A stretch of DNA of 27,113 nucleotides from Oscillospiraceae bacterium. GTDB taxonomy: Bacteria > Bacillota > Clostridia > Oscillospirales > Ruminococcaceae. Where the stretch lies: NCBI GenBank assembly GCA_900768245.1, contig CAAGCE010000098.1, forward strand, positions 1 through 27,113. The letters are read 5' to 3'. The translations under genes were made by a program, and so were the position numbers. The notes beneath the pieces were generated by a model, which was not told the DNA's origin, made no database searches, and saw only the letters and a program-made list of their open reading frames with translations. Position 1 is the first letter of the stretch. Each line of letters starts with the position of its first letter. Positions 13,963 to 22,204 of the stretch are shown here, piece by piece.

Positions 13963-14731
13963 GTGGCGGCTGATGTTTAGCCTTTTCACGAAGACGCTCT
14001 TTTATGCCGTCCATTATAATATCCTTTGCCTTGACAGCGTCGCTCTTGTCAAGAGGAGGAGTGTTTTCAAGCTTGTATGGGATACCGAGGTTTTGGTATT
14101 TCACTTTTCCCATATCGTGATAGGGGAGAACATCGAGAGCTTTGAGATTGTTCAGGTCGCCGAGAAAGTTTCCGAGCCTTCTGAGGTAAGCTTCGTTCAT
14201 TGTGATGTCCGGCACTACAACGTGACGTATCCATACAGGCTTTTTTATTTCGCAAAGCCATTTTGCAAAATCAAGAATATTTTTGTTGCTGTGACCCGTC
14301 AGCTTTTTGTGTTCTTCATCATCAATGTGCTTTATGTCAAGCATAACAAGGTCGGTGACCTCCATAAGCTTTTCAAATTTTGCAAGATCATTCTTTTCCC
14401 TTGAAAAGGTTATGCCGGATGTGTCAAGACAGGTGTTTATGCCGTTTTTCTTTGCAGCGGCAAAAAGCTCCGTGACGAAATCCATCTGTATCAAAGGCTC
14501 GCCGCCTGTAACGGTTATACCGCCGTTTTTGTGAAATTCCTTGCAGCTGTCATAGTCCTTTAGTATTTCGTCAACGGTCATTTCCCTGCCGCCGTTAAAA
14601 TCCCATGTGTCAGGATTATGGCAGTAAAGACATCTCATAGGACAGCCTTTTACAAATACAACATATCTTACTCCGGGTCCGTCGACCGTTCCGAAGCTTT
14701 CGATAGAGTGAATTTTTCCAACTACTGACAT
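13949..14731 (-). CDS. pflA: Pyruvate formate-lyase activating enzyme (radical SAM)
   Basis: A 260-residue radical SAM enzyme that puts the glycyl radical on pyruvate formate-lyase so that pyruvate can be split to acetyl-CoA and formate under anaerobic conditions. ATG 14731 is chosen because AAGGAAG precedes it; the upstream in-frame ATG at 14749 includes that site. The cluster motif CPMRCLYCHNPDTW has Cys30, Cys34 and Cys37. VTGGEPLIQ (the GGE motif) and LDTSG follow, and a GPGVRYVVFVKGC segment precedes the cluster, all typical of PflA. It has no extra ferredoxin domain, as expected for PflA rather than broader glycyl-radical activases. It is the last gene of a four-gene operon. No pyruvate formate-lyase gene is in the window, so the partner is elsewhere. 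Confidence 0.92.
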   Translation of the reverse strand: MSVVGKIHSIESFGTVDGPGVRYVVFVKGCPMRCLYCHNPDTWDFNGGREMTVDEILKDYDSCKEFHKNGGITVTGGEPLIQMDFVTELFAAAKKNGINTCLDTSGITFSREKNDLAKFEKLMEVTDLVMLDIKHIDDEEHKKLTGHSNKNILDFAKWLCEIKKPVWIRHVVVPDITMNEAYLRRLGNFLGDLNNLKALDVLPYHDMGKVKYQNLGIPYKLENTPPLDKSDAVKAKDIIMDGIKERLREKAKHQPPQTAV

Positions 14732-14750
14732 TTCGACTCTTCCTTTCATA

Positions 14751-15623
14751 TCAGCATTTTTTAAGTTCTTCCGCTACTCTTATAAAGTCCTCCATCTGAA
14801 GCTGTTCGGGACGTACATTTGCGGAAAGTCCTGCGGCTTCAACAGCCTCGGCAATTCTGGATTTTTCAATGCCGAGAGATGAGGAAAGAGAGTTGAGAAG
14901 ATTTTTTCTTCGCTGTGAAAATGCACCTCTGACAGTTTTGAAGAAGAATGTTTCATCATCGACATTGTATGCATTGTCTTTTCTCACATTAAGCTTTATT
15001 ACGCAGGAATCAACATTTGGCGCAGGCATAAAGCTGCCCCTTGAAACATTGAAAAGACGTTCAGGCTCAGAATAATAGCGTACCGCTGCTGTTACCGCTC
15101 CCACATCACGGGTGCCAAGCTCAGCGCAGAGCCTTACGCCCGCTTCCTTTTGTACCATGACCGTAATTTCACTTATGGGCAGACGGCTTTCAAGCAGCAT
15201 CATAATTATAGGTGACGTAATGTAGTACGGCAGATTTGCGCACACAGCCACTTCCATATCCTTAAAATGTTCATCAATGATTTCTTTAAGGTCGATCTTC
15301 ATAACGTCAGCATTTATGACGGTAACATTTTTATGCTCTGCAAGGGTCTCATTCAGCACAGGTATAAGTCTGCTGTCTATCTCAATTGCAACGACCTTGT
15401 CCGCACGTTTTGCAAGCTCATGAGTGAGAACACCGATACCCGTACCGATCTCGATGACACCAATGCCGATTTTGGACATATCACGGCGTTCAAGTCCCAT
15501 TTCAGCAATTTTGGGACATACAGACGGGTTGATAAGAAAGTTCTGTCCCAAAGCCTTTGAAAAAGAAAAACCGTGCCGCTCGAAAATATCTTTTATAACA
15601 CTAATATCAGTTAAGTTTTCCAT
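14751..15623 (-). CDS. rsmA: 16S rRNA (adenine1518-N6/adenine1519-N6)-dimethyltransferase
   Basis: A 290-residue SAM-dependent methyltransferase (KsgA/RsmA) that dimethylates two adjacent adenines near the 3' end of 16S rRNA during small-subunit maturation. Visible motifs are the N-terminal KALGQNFLIN (24-33), SAM-binding motif I IEIGTGIGVLT (57-67), AIEID (79-83), and catalytic motif IV NLPYYITSPI (130-139). The C-terminal helical domain includes GAFSQRRKNLLNSL. Length and order match the family. Start ATG 15623 has AAAGGA eight bases upstream, lying inside the end of the preceding DUF1624 gene (13-bp overlap). It is followed after 19 bp by pflA. Confidence 0.95.
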   Translation of the reverse strand: MENLTDISVIKDIFERHGFSFSKALGQNFLINPSVCPKIAEMGLERRDMSKIGIGVIEIGTGIGVLTHELAKRADKVVAIEIDSRLIPVLNETLAEHKNVTVINADVMKIDLKEIIDEHFKDMEVAVCANLPYYITSPIIMMLLESRLPISEITVMVQKEAGVRLCAELGTRDVGAVTAAVRYYSEPERLFNVSRGSFMPAPNVDSCVIKLNVRKDNAYNVDDETFFFKTVRGAFSQRRKNLLNSLSSSLGIEKSRIAEAVEAAGLSANVRPEQLQMEDFIRVAEELKKC

Positions 15624-16435
15624 AAAAATAATCCTTTGAATAAAAATACAGCCGCCAGAAGAATCGGCTGATGAACTATGTATACTATCAATGAATATCT
15701 GCCGAGAAAATTTATCACAGGCAGCCTTATTTTGCTGTAAAAAAACTTCGGAAGTCTGCGCTCCGCAACTATCTTTGAAAGAAACGCACCTGCAAGAAAA
15801 ATAAATCCGTTAGGTATGACAGGGAAGTAGTCTGCCGATTCAAAACCATTAAATTTTATGCCGATAGGATAAAGGTAGAGCCTGTCTGTCGGAAGGTCAA
15901 CGGTTATTTTTGTGAAAAAGAGATTGATCTCTCCGCCGTTGTCAAAACGGTAAAGCATAGAATAAAGTATCAGACAAATGACTGCGGCAGCAGCGGAAGA
16001 GCATATGCTCATTTTGTCAAGCAGCGGTCTGAAGATCCCGCAGAGCATCATCATTATCCCGAAAAATGTCAGAACACCGAATACGATAACATAATCTGGC
16101 AAAAAAAGATCGGTGAAAATTGTAAGTCCGCTTCCGATAAAGAAAATTTCAGCACCTCTTTTGATTATATTGCGTGAAAAGGAAGTGCATATTCCGGATA
16201 CGATAAAAAGCAGAAAAAGAAATATCTGATGAATAAATTCAAAGGTCCTGCCGTAAAGAAACGGAATGTTTATATCTAAAAATGTGTCAATATCGTAAAG
16301 AAGATGATACAGCATAACGTAGACCATTGCCGAACCTCTGAGGAAGTCCAGTATTTCAATACGGTTATTTTTACCGAACCGCCGAGGCTCTTCGGAAAAA
16401 GTCTGATTTTCCTTTAAAACTTCAACTGTCAACAT
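15611..16435 (-). CDS. DUF1624 / heparan-alpha-glucosaminide acetyltransferase-like membrane protein
   Basis: A 274-residue polytopic membrane protein with about seven or eight hydrophobic helices. After a short soluble N-terminus it has the family signature RIEILDFLRG (25-34) followed by His44 and YDID (47-50). The same arrangement is seen in the HGSNAT catalytic-domain family and in acyltransferase-3-like proteins, where a histidine is thought to take part in acyl transfer. A C-terminal NFLGRYSLIVYIVHQPIL segment is also typical. The likely role is acyl transfer to an envelope sugar or other membrane substrate, but the substrate is unknown. The gene follows the flavoprotein gene after 18 bp, overlaps rsmA, and uses an AAAGGA site before ATG 16435. 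Confidence 0.8.
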   Translation of the reverse strand: MLTVEVLKENQTFSEEPRRFGKNNRIEILDFLRGSAMVYVMLYHLLYDIDTFLDINIPFLYGRTFEFIHQIFLFLLFIVSGICTSFSRNIIKRGAEIFFIGSGLTIFTDLFLPDYVIVFGVLTFFGIMMMLCGIFRPLLDKMSICSSAAAAVICLILYSMLYRFDNGGEINLFFTKITVDLPTDRLYLYPIGIKFNGFESADYFPVIPNGFIFLAGAFLSKIVAERRLPKFFYSKIRLPVINFLGRYSLIVYIVHQPILLAAVFLFKGLFLWKT

Positions 16436-16453
16436 ATGTCAAGTCCTTTCGCA

Positions 16454-17683
16454 TTACATATTCAATCCTGCACAGTAGCCTGTTGAAAAAGCGATCTGAA
16501 GATTGAAGCCGCCTGTGTAAGCATCAACGTCGAGAACCTCACCTGCAAAATAAAGACCGCTCACAAGCTTTGATTCCATTGTTTTAGGAGATACCTCATT
16601 AACCTTGATGCCGCCGCTGGTAACGATAGCCTCGTTTATGGGACGGAAATCAAGTATGCTTACCGGAAAAGCTTTCAGAAGTGAAACAAGCTTTGCACGT
16701 TCCTGCTTTGTAACGGCATTGACCTGTTTTTCACCGTCGATGCCCGAAAGCTTAACAATAACAGGTATCATTTTGGAGGGAAGAAGCTTTGAAAGTGAGT
16801 TAGCGAAAATCCTGTTCGGTATCTCGCCGAAATCACGGAGAATACGTTCGTCAAGCTTTTTTTCGTCCAGAGCAGGTTTCAGATCGATATAGAACATATA
16901 TCTGCCACTTTCCATTTGCGGAATATGGCTTGAAGCACTTAAAACAAGCGGCCCCGATACACCGAAATGAGTAAAAAGCATTTCGCCCATTTCCGTGAAA
17001 ACAGTTTTGTTTTTTACTGTGTCTTTCAGAGTGAGGGTAACATTTTTCAAGGAAAGCCCCATCATTTCCGAGCAGTATTCATTGTCGGAAACTATCGGCA
17101 CAAGTGAGGGCTTTATTTCGGTAACGGTGTGTCCCAGCTTTTCTGCGAGCCTGTAACCGTCACCGTCCGAGCCTGTGACCTGATATGATTTTCCGCCTGT
17201 TGCAATGAGTACGGACGGAGCATAGTAGTTCTGACCGTCGGAGCATTTTACGCCCTTTACAGCACTGCCCTCGGTAATAATATCGTTAGCCTTGTAAAAT
17301 TTCGTTTCAACACCGTTGTCAGCGCAAGCCTGTTCAAGAGCCTGTACAATGTCCGCAGCCTTGTCGCTTACAGGGAAAACTCTGTTTCCACGTTCGGTTT
17401 TGAGCGGAACACCGAGCCTTTCAAAAAAGTCCATACAATCCTGAGAAGAGAACTGTGAATAAGCGGAATAAAGAAAGCGGGGGTTTTTAGGAATGTTAGC
17501 AAAAAATTCGTCATCTGTGCAGTTGTTCGTAACGTTGCAGCGACCCTTTCCCGTAATAGCAAGCTTTCGTCCGCATTTTTTCCCTTTTTCAAGAAGCAGT
17601 ACCTTTTTTCCGTATTGTGCAGCAGTAACAGCAGCCATCATTCCCGCAGCACCGCCGCCTATTATAATGCAGTCATAGGACAT
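16454..17683 (-). CDS. HI0933-family FAD-dependent oxidoreductase (BaiN/RdsA-like)
   Basis: A protein of about 409 residues of the HI0933 flavoprotein family. The N-terminal FAD-binding fold has CIIIGGGAAGMMAAVTAAQ directly after the start, then LLEKGKKCGRKLAITGKGRCNVTN, the family hallmark. VLIATGGKSYQVTGSDGDGY lies in the middle, and GLYFAGEVLDVDAYTGGFNLQIAFSTG at the end closes the FAD site. The physiological reaction of most members is not established; some act on bile acids or other unsaturated substrates. ATG 17683 is listed, but a TTG six bases upstream (17689) has better spacing to AAAGG and could be the real start. It heads a four-gene operon with its own promoter. Confidence 0.9.
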   Translation of the reverse strand: MSYDCIIIGGGAAGMMAAVTAAQYGKKVLLLEKGKKCGRKLAITGKGRCNVTNNCTDDEFFANIPKNPRFLYSAYSQFSSQDCMDFFERLGVPLKTERGNRVFPVSDKAADIVQALEQACADNGVETKFYKANDIITEGSAVKGVKCSDGQNYYAPSVLIATGGKSYQVTGSDGDGYRLAEKLGHTVTEIKPSLVPIVSDNEYCSEMMGLSLKNVTLTLKDTVKNKTVFTEMGEMLFTHFGVSGPLVLSASSHIPQMESGRYMFYIDLKPALDEKKLDERILRDFGEIPNRIFANSLSKLLPSKMIPVIVKLSGIDGEKQVNAVTKQERAKLVSLLKAFPVSILDFRPINEAIVTSGGIKVNEVSPKTMESKLVSGLYFAGEVLDVDAYTGGFNLQIAFSTGYCAGLNM

Positions 17684-17721
17684 ATTCAATCAAATTCAGC
17701 CTTTCAAATAATATCGGAATA

Positions 17722-17750
17722 ATTATAGCACACTTTTATTTCAATGTAAA
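17722..17750 (-). promoter_or_regulatory. Promoter of the HI0933-DUF1624-rsmA-pflA operon
   Basis: On the minus strand TTTACA (17750-17745), 17 bp, TATAAT (17727-17722), about 40 bp before the start codon. Confidence 0.75.
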
Positions 17751-17796
17751 CAACAAGTATGAAAAGAAAAATCAGCTGTCCTGCGTGATTTCAGTG

Positions 17797-17861
17797 TTTT
17801 TTTATTTTTTGGGGGGCTTTTGCTTGGAACGCAGCCGATAATTCGCCAAACACAACATAGT
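17797..17861 (+). repeat. T-rich dispersed repeat, copy 2
   Basis: TTTTTTTATTTTTTGGGGGG, then CTTTTGCTTGGAACGCAG, CGATAATTCGC and a final CATAGTG. It lies between divergent genes and ends 16 bp before the promoter of the acetyltransferase gene. Confidence 0.6.
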
Positions 17862-17877
17862 GAAGACCGCAGCTGTA

Positions 17878-17906
17878 TTGACGTACTGCTGTATATTGGC
17901 TATAAT
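17878..17906 (+). promoter_or_regulatory. Promoter of the GNAT acetyltransferase gene
   Basis: TTGACG (17878-17883), 17 bp, TATAAT (17901-17906). The expected start is near 17912, downstream of a longer in-frame start at 17820, so the gene must begin at 17937. Confidence 0.8.
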
Positions 17907-17936
17907 AATGAGTATAAAAAGGAAGTGAGTGAGAAA

Positions 17937-18419
17937 ATGAACATTATAACCAATGCAAAGCCGAATGATAAAGCTGAGATACTGGCTCTTTATAAAACTA
18001 TGCTTTATGGACCTGCAGATTGGAATGAGTATTATCCGAGTGAGGATACAATTGATTTTGACCTGTCAAGGAATGCATTATACGTTATGAAAAACGATGC
18101 GGAGCAGATAATTGCGGCAATATCCGTTGATAAAGAAGACGACGTTGAAAAGCTTGAATGTTGGAACAGGGAGCTTATGCCTGCAGCTGAATTGTCAAGG
18201 GTCTGTGTGCGAAAGGATATGCAGAACCGTGGCATTGCAAAACAGATGATGCGTTATGTGTTTGAAATGCTGAAAAAAGAGGGCAAAAAAAGCGTTCATA
18301 TTTTAGTGAGAGCAGGTCATAAGGCGGCTCTTTCGTCATATAGTGCGATAGGTTTTCATATTGTCGGGGAATGTCATCTTTATGATAAGGATTTCATATG
18401 TATGGAAATAGAATTATAA
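17937..18419 (+). CDS. GNAT-family N-acetyltransferase
   Basis: A 160-residue soluble acetyltransferase of the GNAT fold, which transfers an acetyl group from acetyl-CoA to an amine. The acetyl-CoA binding strand and loop are visible as ELSRVCVRKDMQNRGIAKQMM, with the QNRGIA motif at 96-101; LLKK-type helix and SYSAIGFHIVGE follow as the usual C-terminal part. ATG 17937 is chosen because the promoter lies between it and an earlier in-frame start, and an AAGGAAG site precedes it. The substrate cannot be told from sequence. It is monocistronic between a promoter and a terminator. Confidence 0.85.
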   Translation: MNIITNAKPNDKAEILALYKTMLYGPADWNEYYPSEDTIDFDLSRNALYVMKNDAEQIIAAISVDKEDDVEKLECWNRELMPAAELSRVCVRKDMQNRGIAKQMMRYVFEMLKKEGKKSVHILVRAGHKAALSSYSAIGFHIVGECHLYDKDFICMEIEL

Positions 18420-18429
18420 GTATAATGCG

Positions 18430-18475
18430 AAACAGCGCAATGCAGTTTTTATTTGGCTGCATTACGCTGTTTTTA
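18430..18475. terminator. Bidirectional terminator between GNAT and cca
   Basis: AAACAGCGCAATGCAG (18430-18445) pairs with CTGCATTACGCTGTTT (18457-18472), one mismatch, followed by TTTATT. It serves both convergent genes. Confidence 0.82.
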
Positions 18476-18484
18476 TTCTGCAAA

Positions 18485-19813
18485 TCAGTTCATCATAGAT
18501 TTTGCTGATTTGATAAGCTCAAATTTGATATTTTCGACTTTTCCCTCAATAACGAGTGAAAGAAGCCTTGCAAGAATATCGCCTATTTCTTTGCCCTCAG
18601 CACCGAGAGAGGCAATATCGCTGCCGTTAATGTCAAGCTGAGTTACGCTTATACACTCTTTGTTTTCAATTATTTCAGCCGCTTTTTTCTCCATACTTTC
18701 AAGTATCTGTACACGTTCGAAGCAGAAGCTTTGTTTTGCACGGCTGTCACCCTTCATTACTTCCGTAAGCTTGAAAAACATATCCGTTCCGACAGTTGCA
18801 AGAAGCTGTTTTACAACGATCTTATCATCAATAGGTGTAATATAGTGATATTTAATAAGTGTTGTTACTGTGTCAATAGTATCGTTGGAATAATGAAGTG
18901 AACGGAGAACATTGGCTGCGATCTCCGCACCTCTGCGTTCGTGACCGGGAAAATGACCGTTGCCCTCTTCGTCAAAATGGCAGCATTCAGGCTTTGCAAT
19001 ATCGTGGAGAAGAAGGGCAAGACGAACGTCCTTGTCGTTTTTGGAGTGTTCAATGGCAACGGCAGTATGAGTCCAGATGTCGTAAACATGGTATCTGCTG
19101 TGCTGGTCGAAGCCGATACATGGACGAAGCTCGGGGATAAATGTTGCGATAACGTCGCCGTATTCCATAAGCACATCTGAGGGTGATGCACCTGTCAGCA
19201 GAAGGTTGAGTTCCCTTGAAATACGCTCAACGGAAACGCTGCCGAGAAGTCTGCGCAGGTCGTGGATAGCGGCAGATGTAATAGTATCAACGGTAAAATT
19301 AAGCTCGGAAGCAAATCTCAAAGCCCTCATGATTCTGAGAGCGTCCTCATTGAATCGTACAGCAGGCTCACCAACGCATTTTATAATGCGGCGGAAAAGG
19401 TCTTTCTGTCCGCCGAATTTGTCAATAACACCTGTGCGGCGGTTGTATGCCATTGCATTTATCGTGAAATCACGTCTGGAGAGGTCGTCAAGCAGGTTTT
19501 CCGAGAAAGAAACGCTGTCGGGACGACGGTGGTCGCTGTAATTTCCGTCAATGCGGAAGGTTGTGATCTCGATGTATTCATCGTCGGCGATAACGGTCAC
19601 AGTTCCGTGCTTTATGCCGGTATCAATCACGCTGTATCCGTCCAGACAGGTCTTTACCTGTTCGGGAAGAGCAGATGTCGTAATATCATAATCCTTAGGT
19701 TCTTTTCCAAGAATAGAATCACGGACGCAGCCGCCCACAATATAAGCCTCAAACCCCGATCCTTCAAGCTTATCAATTATTTTTTCTACATTTTCGGGAA
19801 TATATATATCCAA
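18485..19813 (-). CDS. cca: CCA tRNA nucleotidyltransferase with HD domain
   Basis: A 442-residue class II tRNA nucleotidyltransferase that adds or repairs the 3' CCA end of tRNAs. The start is taken as TTG 19813, because a strong GGAGGAG (19825-19819) lies five bases upstream of it; the earlier ATG at 19843 would place that site inside the coding part. The head domain has YIVGGCVRD (around 24-32) and the metal-binding DYDI (41-44). Next come RRDFTINAMAYN and the RFNEDALRIMRALRFA neck motif. An HD phosphohydrolase domain follows (LLLHDIAK around 265-272, with the His/Asp pair), as in bacterial Cca proteins with extra phosphatase activity. It stands alone on the minus strand. Because most tRNA genes in such bacteria encode CCA (as tRNA-fMet here does), it would act mainly in repair. 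Confidence 0.93.
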   Translation of the reverse strand: MDIYIPENVEKIIDKLEGSGFEAYIVGGCVRDSILGKEPKDYDITTSALPEQVKTCLDGYSVIDTGIKHGTVTVIADDEYIEITTFRIDGNYSDHRRPDSVSFSENLLDDLSRRDFTINAMAYNRRTGVIDKFGGQKDLFRRIIKCVGEPAVRFNEDALRIMRALRFASELNFTVDTITSAAIHDLRRLLGSVSVERISRELNLLLTGASPSDVLMEYGDVIATFIPELRPCIGFDQHSRYHVYDIWTHTAVAIEHSKNDKDVRLALLLHDIAKPECCHFDEEGNGHFPGHERRGAEIAANVLRSLHYSNDTIDTVTTLIKYHYITPIDDKIVVKQLLATVGTDMFFKLTEVMKGDSRAKQSFCFERVQILESMEKKAAEIIENKECISVTQLDINGSDIASLGAEGKEIGDILARLLSLVIEGKVENIKFELIKSAKSMMN

Positions 19814-20015
19814 AAAAACTCCTCCAATTATCGAAATCGTCAATAATCCGTTGCAAATAAAAAAATTTCCTGATGCAGAAATTTTATCATAATATTGAAA
19901 ATTATAACTGTATATTTAGTGAATTAATTTATAACAAGTGCAGATAATAAACACGAACCGAGCAAATCAGTTCATCCGCAGAAGCGGAGTATATTAATTT
20001 AAGGAGATTTTAATT

Positions 20016-20183
20016 ATGACAAAGAATCCATGTATCCATTGTGATGTTGCTTCCTGCAAATATAACCTTGATACAGAGCATTACTGCACACTTGAATCCA
20101 TCAAGGTAGGCACACATGAAGCTAACCCAACAGTTCCTGAGTGTGTTGACTGCGAATCCTTCGTCAAGAAGTGCTGCGGCTAA
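20016..20183 (+). CDS. DUF1540 small cysteine-rich protein
   Basis: A 55-residue protein with eight cysteines, too small for many gene finders. AAGGAG (20001-20006) lies nine bases before ATG 20016. The pattern CIHCDVASCKYN, then YCTLESIKVGTHEA, then CVDCESF matches DUF1540, a clostridial family thought to bind metal through its conserved Cys set; function is unknown. It is followed by a clear terminator, so it is a stand-alone gene, divergent from cca. The short leader contains a CCGC-AGAA-GCGG hairpin (about 19976-19987). It is not a typical SCIFF peptide, since there is no radical SAM maturase beside it and the spacing of cysteines differs. Confidence 0.85.
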   Translation: MTKNPCIHCDVASCKYNLDTEHYCTLESIKVGTHEANPTVPECVDCESFVKKCCG

Positions 20184-20212
20184 GTAAAAAGCCGTTATAA
20201 AGGATATGTTAT

Positions 20213-20240
20213 CGGGGGCGGTCAAAGCCCCCGTTTTTTT
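20213..20240 (+). terminator. Terminator of the DUF1540 gene
   Basis: CGGGGGC/GCCCCCG, 7-bp stem with a 7-nt loop, followed by seven T. It abuts the stop codon of the convergent amylase gene. Confidence 0.88.
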
Positions 20241-21993
20241 ATTCAGGGATATATTCAAAGCGCGGCTTGATATTGCCGTGGTCGTTTACGTCCTCAAGGA
20301 ACATATCAAGAGGTCTTGCCCAGACGTCAGGCTTGCCGTCAAGCGACATATAAACAGCTATTTTGTCACAGGTCTCGTGATCCTTGGCGATGTTTAAGAG
20401 TACATAATTTCCGCCCTTGAAGTGCTTGTAGTGTCCGCCGGGGACAGCCTTTCTTCCCTCGGGAACACCCATTCCGACAACGCCGTTTCCGCTGTTCTTG
20501 GCAGGAGTTACGCAGGATACCTTTTCTTCTGCGGCAGGCTCAGGCTGTACTTCTTCTGCGATATGTACCTCTGTTTCCTGAACAGGCTCATCACAGATGA
20601 TCTCATCTTCGTTTGTTATTATAAGCTCTTCATCGGCTGGAGCGGTGCTGAGAGCGGAGTCAACAAGTATCATTGATTTGTTTTTCGGAACAGTTACTTC
20701 AGCATTGCCGTTTTTGACTTCAAATTGTCTGCCTGTAAGACGGTCTGCAAGCTTTGAATAAGGAGTATTGAAACGGAAGGTGTAATCACCGTCGCTTATG
20801 TTAAGAGCAATGTAAACAATATTTCCGTCCTTTTCACGCTTGAACATAAATGTCTGGTTTTTAAGCTCCATTTTAGCATATGAGCCTGTCTGAACAGCTT
20901 CAATGCTCTTTCTGATAGCACCAAGTTCGGAAATATGCTGCATAAGCACATCGTTTCTGTCAGGGATAGAATCAAAATCAAGGCACGGACGTATTGCAAC
21001 GTCAGCGTTTTCGCCCTTGCCCTTTTCACCCTTGATGCCGAATTCACTACCATAGTAAACAGACGGAACACCGTACATCATATACATCAATGTGTAGCAG
21101 CATTCAGCGTGATCCGGATTGCGGAGAACAGACATAAGTCTTGCAACATCATGGTTGTCCACAAAGTTATACATATAAATATTGCCGTACTGACCAAGCT
21201 GATATTCGATAGAGTGAGCAATTTCAAAATAGTTGCGGTCGTTGTGTGAGGAATATATTCCCTTGTAGCACTGGTAGTTTGTAACGCAGTCGAACATTTC
21301 GGGATTTGCCCATTTAGCATAGTTGCCGTGGATTATTTCGCCCATAAGCCAGAAATCAGGCTTCATGCTGCGTGTAAAGCTGTGGATACGCTTGATAAAA
21401 TCATCTGTGAGGCAGTCGGCAGCGTCAAAACGGATACCGTCAATATCCCATTCATCGATCCACATTTTAACTGCATCAAGAAGATAATCAACGACTTCGC
21501 CGTTCCGAAGGTTAAGCTTTACAAGGTCATAGCAGTTGTTCCAGCCCTCATACCATAAACCGTCATTGTAAGGCGAGTTGCCGCCGAAATTGACGTTCAC
21601 GAACCAGTCTTTGTAGCGTGAATTCTGCTTGTTGTGAAGAAGGTCGACAAACTGCGGATTTTCTCTTCCGACATGGTTGAATACACCGTCAAGTATTACC
21701 TTTATGCCGTTTTTGTGCAAAGCTTCGCATACAGCCTTGAAGTCCTCGTTTGTTCCGAGACGGCGGTCGATCTTTTTATAATCTATTGTATCATAGCCAT
21801 GCTTTACGGACTCAAAGATCGGTCCGAAATAAATGGCATTAAAGTTCATATTCTTGAAGTGGGGAATCCATTCGATAATCTTTCTTATGCGCGGTACAGG
21901 TGTTTCGGAGGATTCGGAGCGGTACTGCTCACAGCCGCAGAACCCAAGCGGATAAATATGATAAACGTTGCTTTTTTCAATCCAATGTGACAT
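20239..21993 (-). CDS. Cytosolic GH13 alpha-amylase-family enzyme fused to DUF1653
   Basis: A 584-residue protein from ATG 21993 (AAAGGGG eight bases upstream). It has no signal peptide, so it should act on imported malto-oligosaccharides or stored glycogen. The GH13 barrel (about 8-370) has region I DGVFNHVG (102-109), region II GIRFDAADC with nucleophile Asp190, region III MGEIIHG with acid/base Glu219 and region IV FVDNHD with Asp282. A C-terminal beta domain runs to about 450. An acidic Glu/Pro-rich linker (about 460-505) joins it to an unusual end: the last 66 residues (GGHYKHFKGGNYVLLNIA, then WARPLDMFLEDV) are a DUF1653 domain, normally a separate small protein. Substrate specificity (amylase, neopullulanase or cyclomaltodextrinase-like) cannot be fixed by eye. 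It is monocistronic with its own promoter. Confidence 0.88.
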   Translation of the reverse strand: MSHWIEKSNVYHIYPLGFCGCEQYRSESSETPVPRIRKIIEWIPHFKNMNFNAIYFGPIFESVKHGYDTIDYKKIDRRLGTNEDFKAVCEALHKNGIKVILDGVFNHVGRENPQFVDLLHNKQNSRYKDWFVNVNFGGNSPYNDGLWYEGWNNCYDLVKLNLRNGEVVDYLLDAVKMWIDEWDIDGIRFDAADCLTDDFIKRIHSFTRSMKPDFWLMGEIIHGNYAKWANPEMFDCVTNYQCYKGIYSSHNDRNYFEIAHSIEYQLGQYGNIYMYNFVDNHDVARLMSVLRNPDHAECCYTLMYMMYGVPSVYYGSEFGIKGEKGKGENADVAIRPCLDFDSIPDRNDVLMQHISELGAIRKSIEAVQTGSYAKMELKNQTFMFKREKDGNIVYIALNISDGDYTFRFNTPYSKLADRLTGRQFEVKNGNAEVTVPKNKSMILVDSALSTAPADEELIITNEDEIICDEPVQETEVHIAEEVQPEPAAEEKVSCVTPAKNSGNGVVGMGVPEGRKAVPGGHYKHFKGGNYVLLNIAKDHETCDKIAVYMSLDGKPDVWARPLDMFLEDVNDHGNIKPRFEYIPE

Positions 21994-22026
21994 TTTATAA
22001 AGCCCCTTTTTCAAAGTTATTGAATA

Positions 22027-22055
22027 ATTATATCACATATTTATGAATTTGTCCA
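22027..22055 (-). promoter_or_regulatory. Promoter of the amylase gene
   Basis: On the minus strand TGGACA (22055-22050), 17 bp, TATAAT (22032-22027), 34 bp before the start codon. Confidence 0.72.
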
Positions 22056-22169
22056 GTACAGATGTTATACAAAACCGCTTTATAATAAGCGATATTTATT
22101 TATTTTTTTGTGAATAATGACTATTATGCCTGTTGGTTTCTTTGCAAAATGCTATTTTTTCTGAAATGC

Positions 22170-22198
22170 TTGCAGCAGGGTAACTTTTGTGTTATAAT
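22170..22198 (+). promoter_or_regulatory. Promoter of the hydrogenase maturation operon
   Basis: TTGCAG (22170-22175), 17 bp, TATAAT (22193-22198). The expected start is near 22205, about 216 nt before the first start codon. Upstream, 22056-22169 holds nothing recognisable. Confidence 0.75.
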
Positions 22199-22204
22199 TA
22201 TTGT

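Noticed and set aside
20016..20183. SCIFF-type ribosomally made peptide precursor
   Set aside because: The cysteine spacing fits DUF1540 better and no radical SAM maturase or export gene is adjacent.
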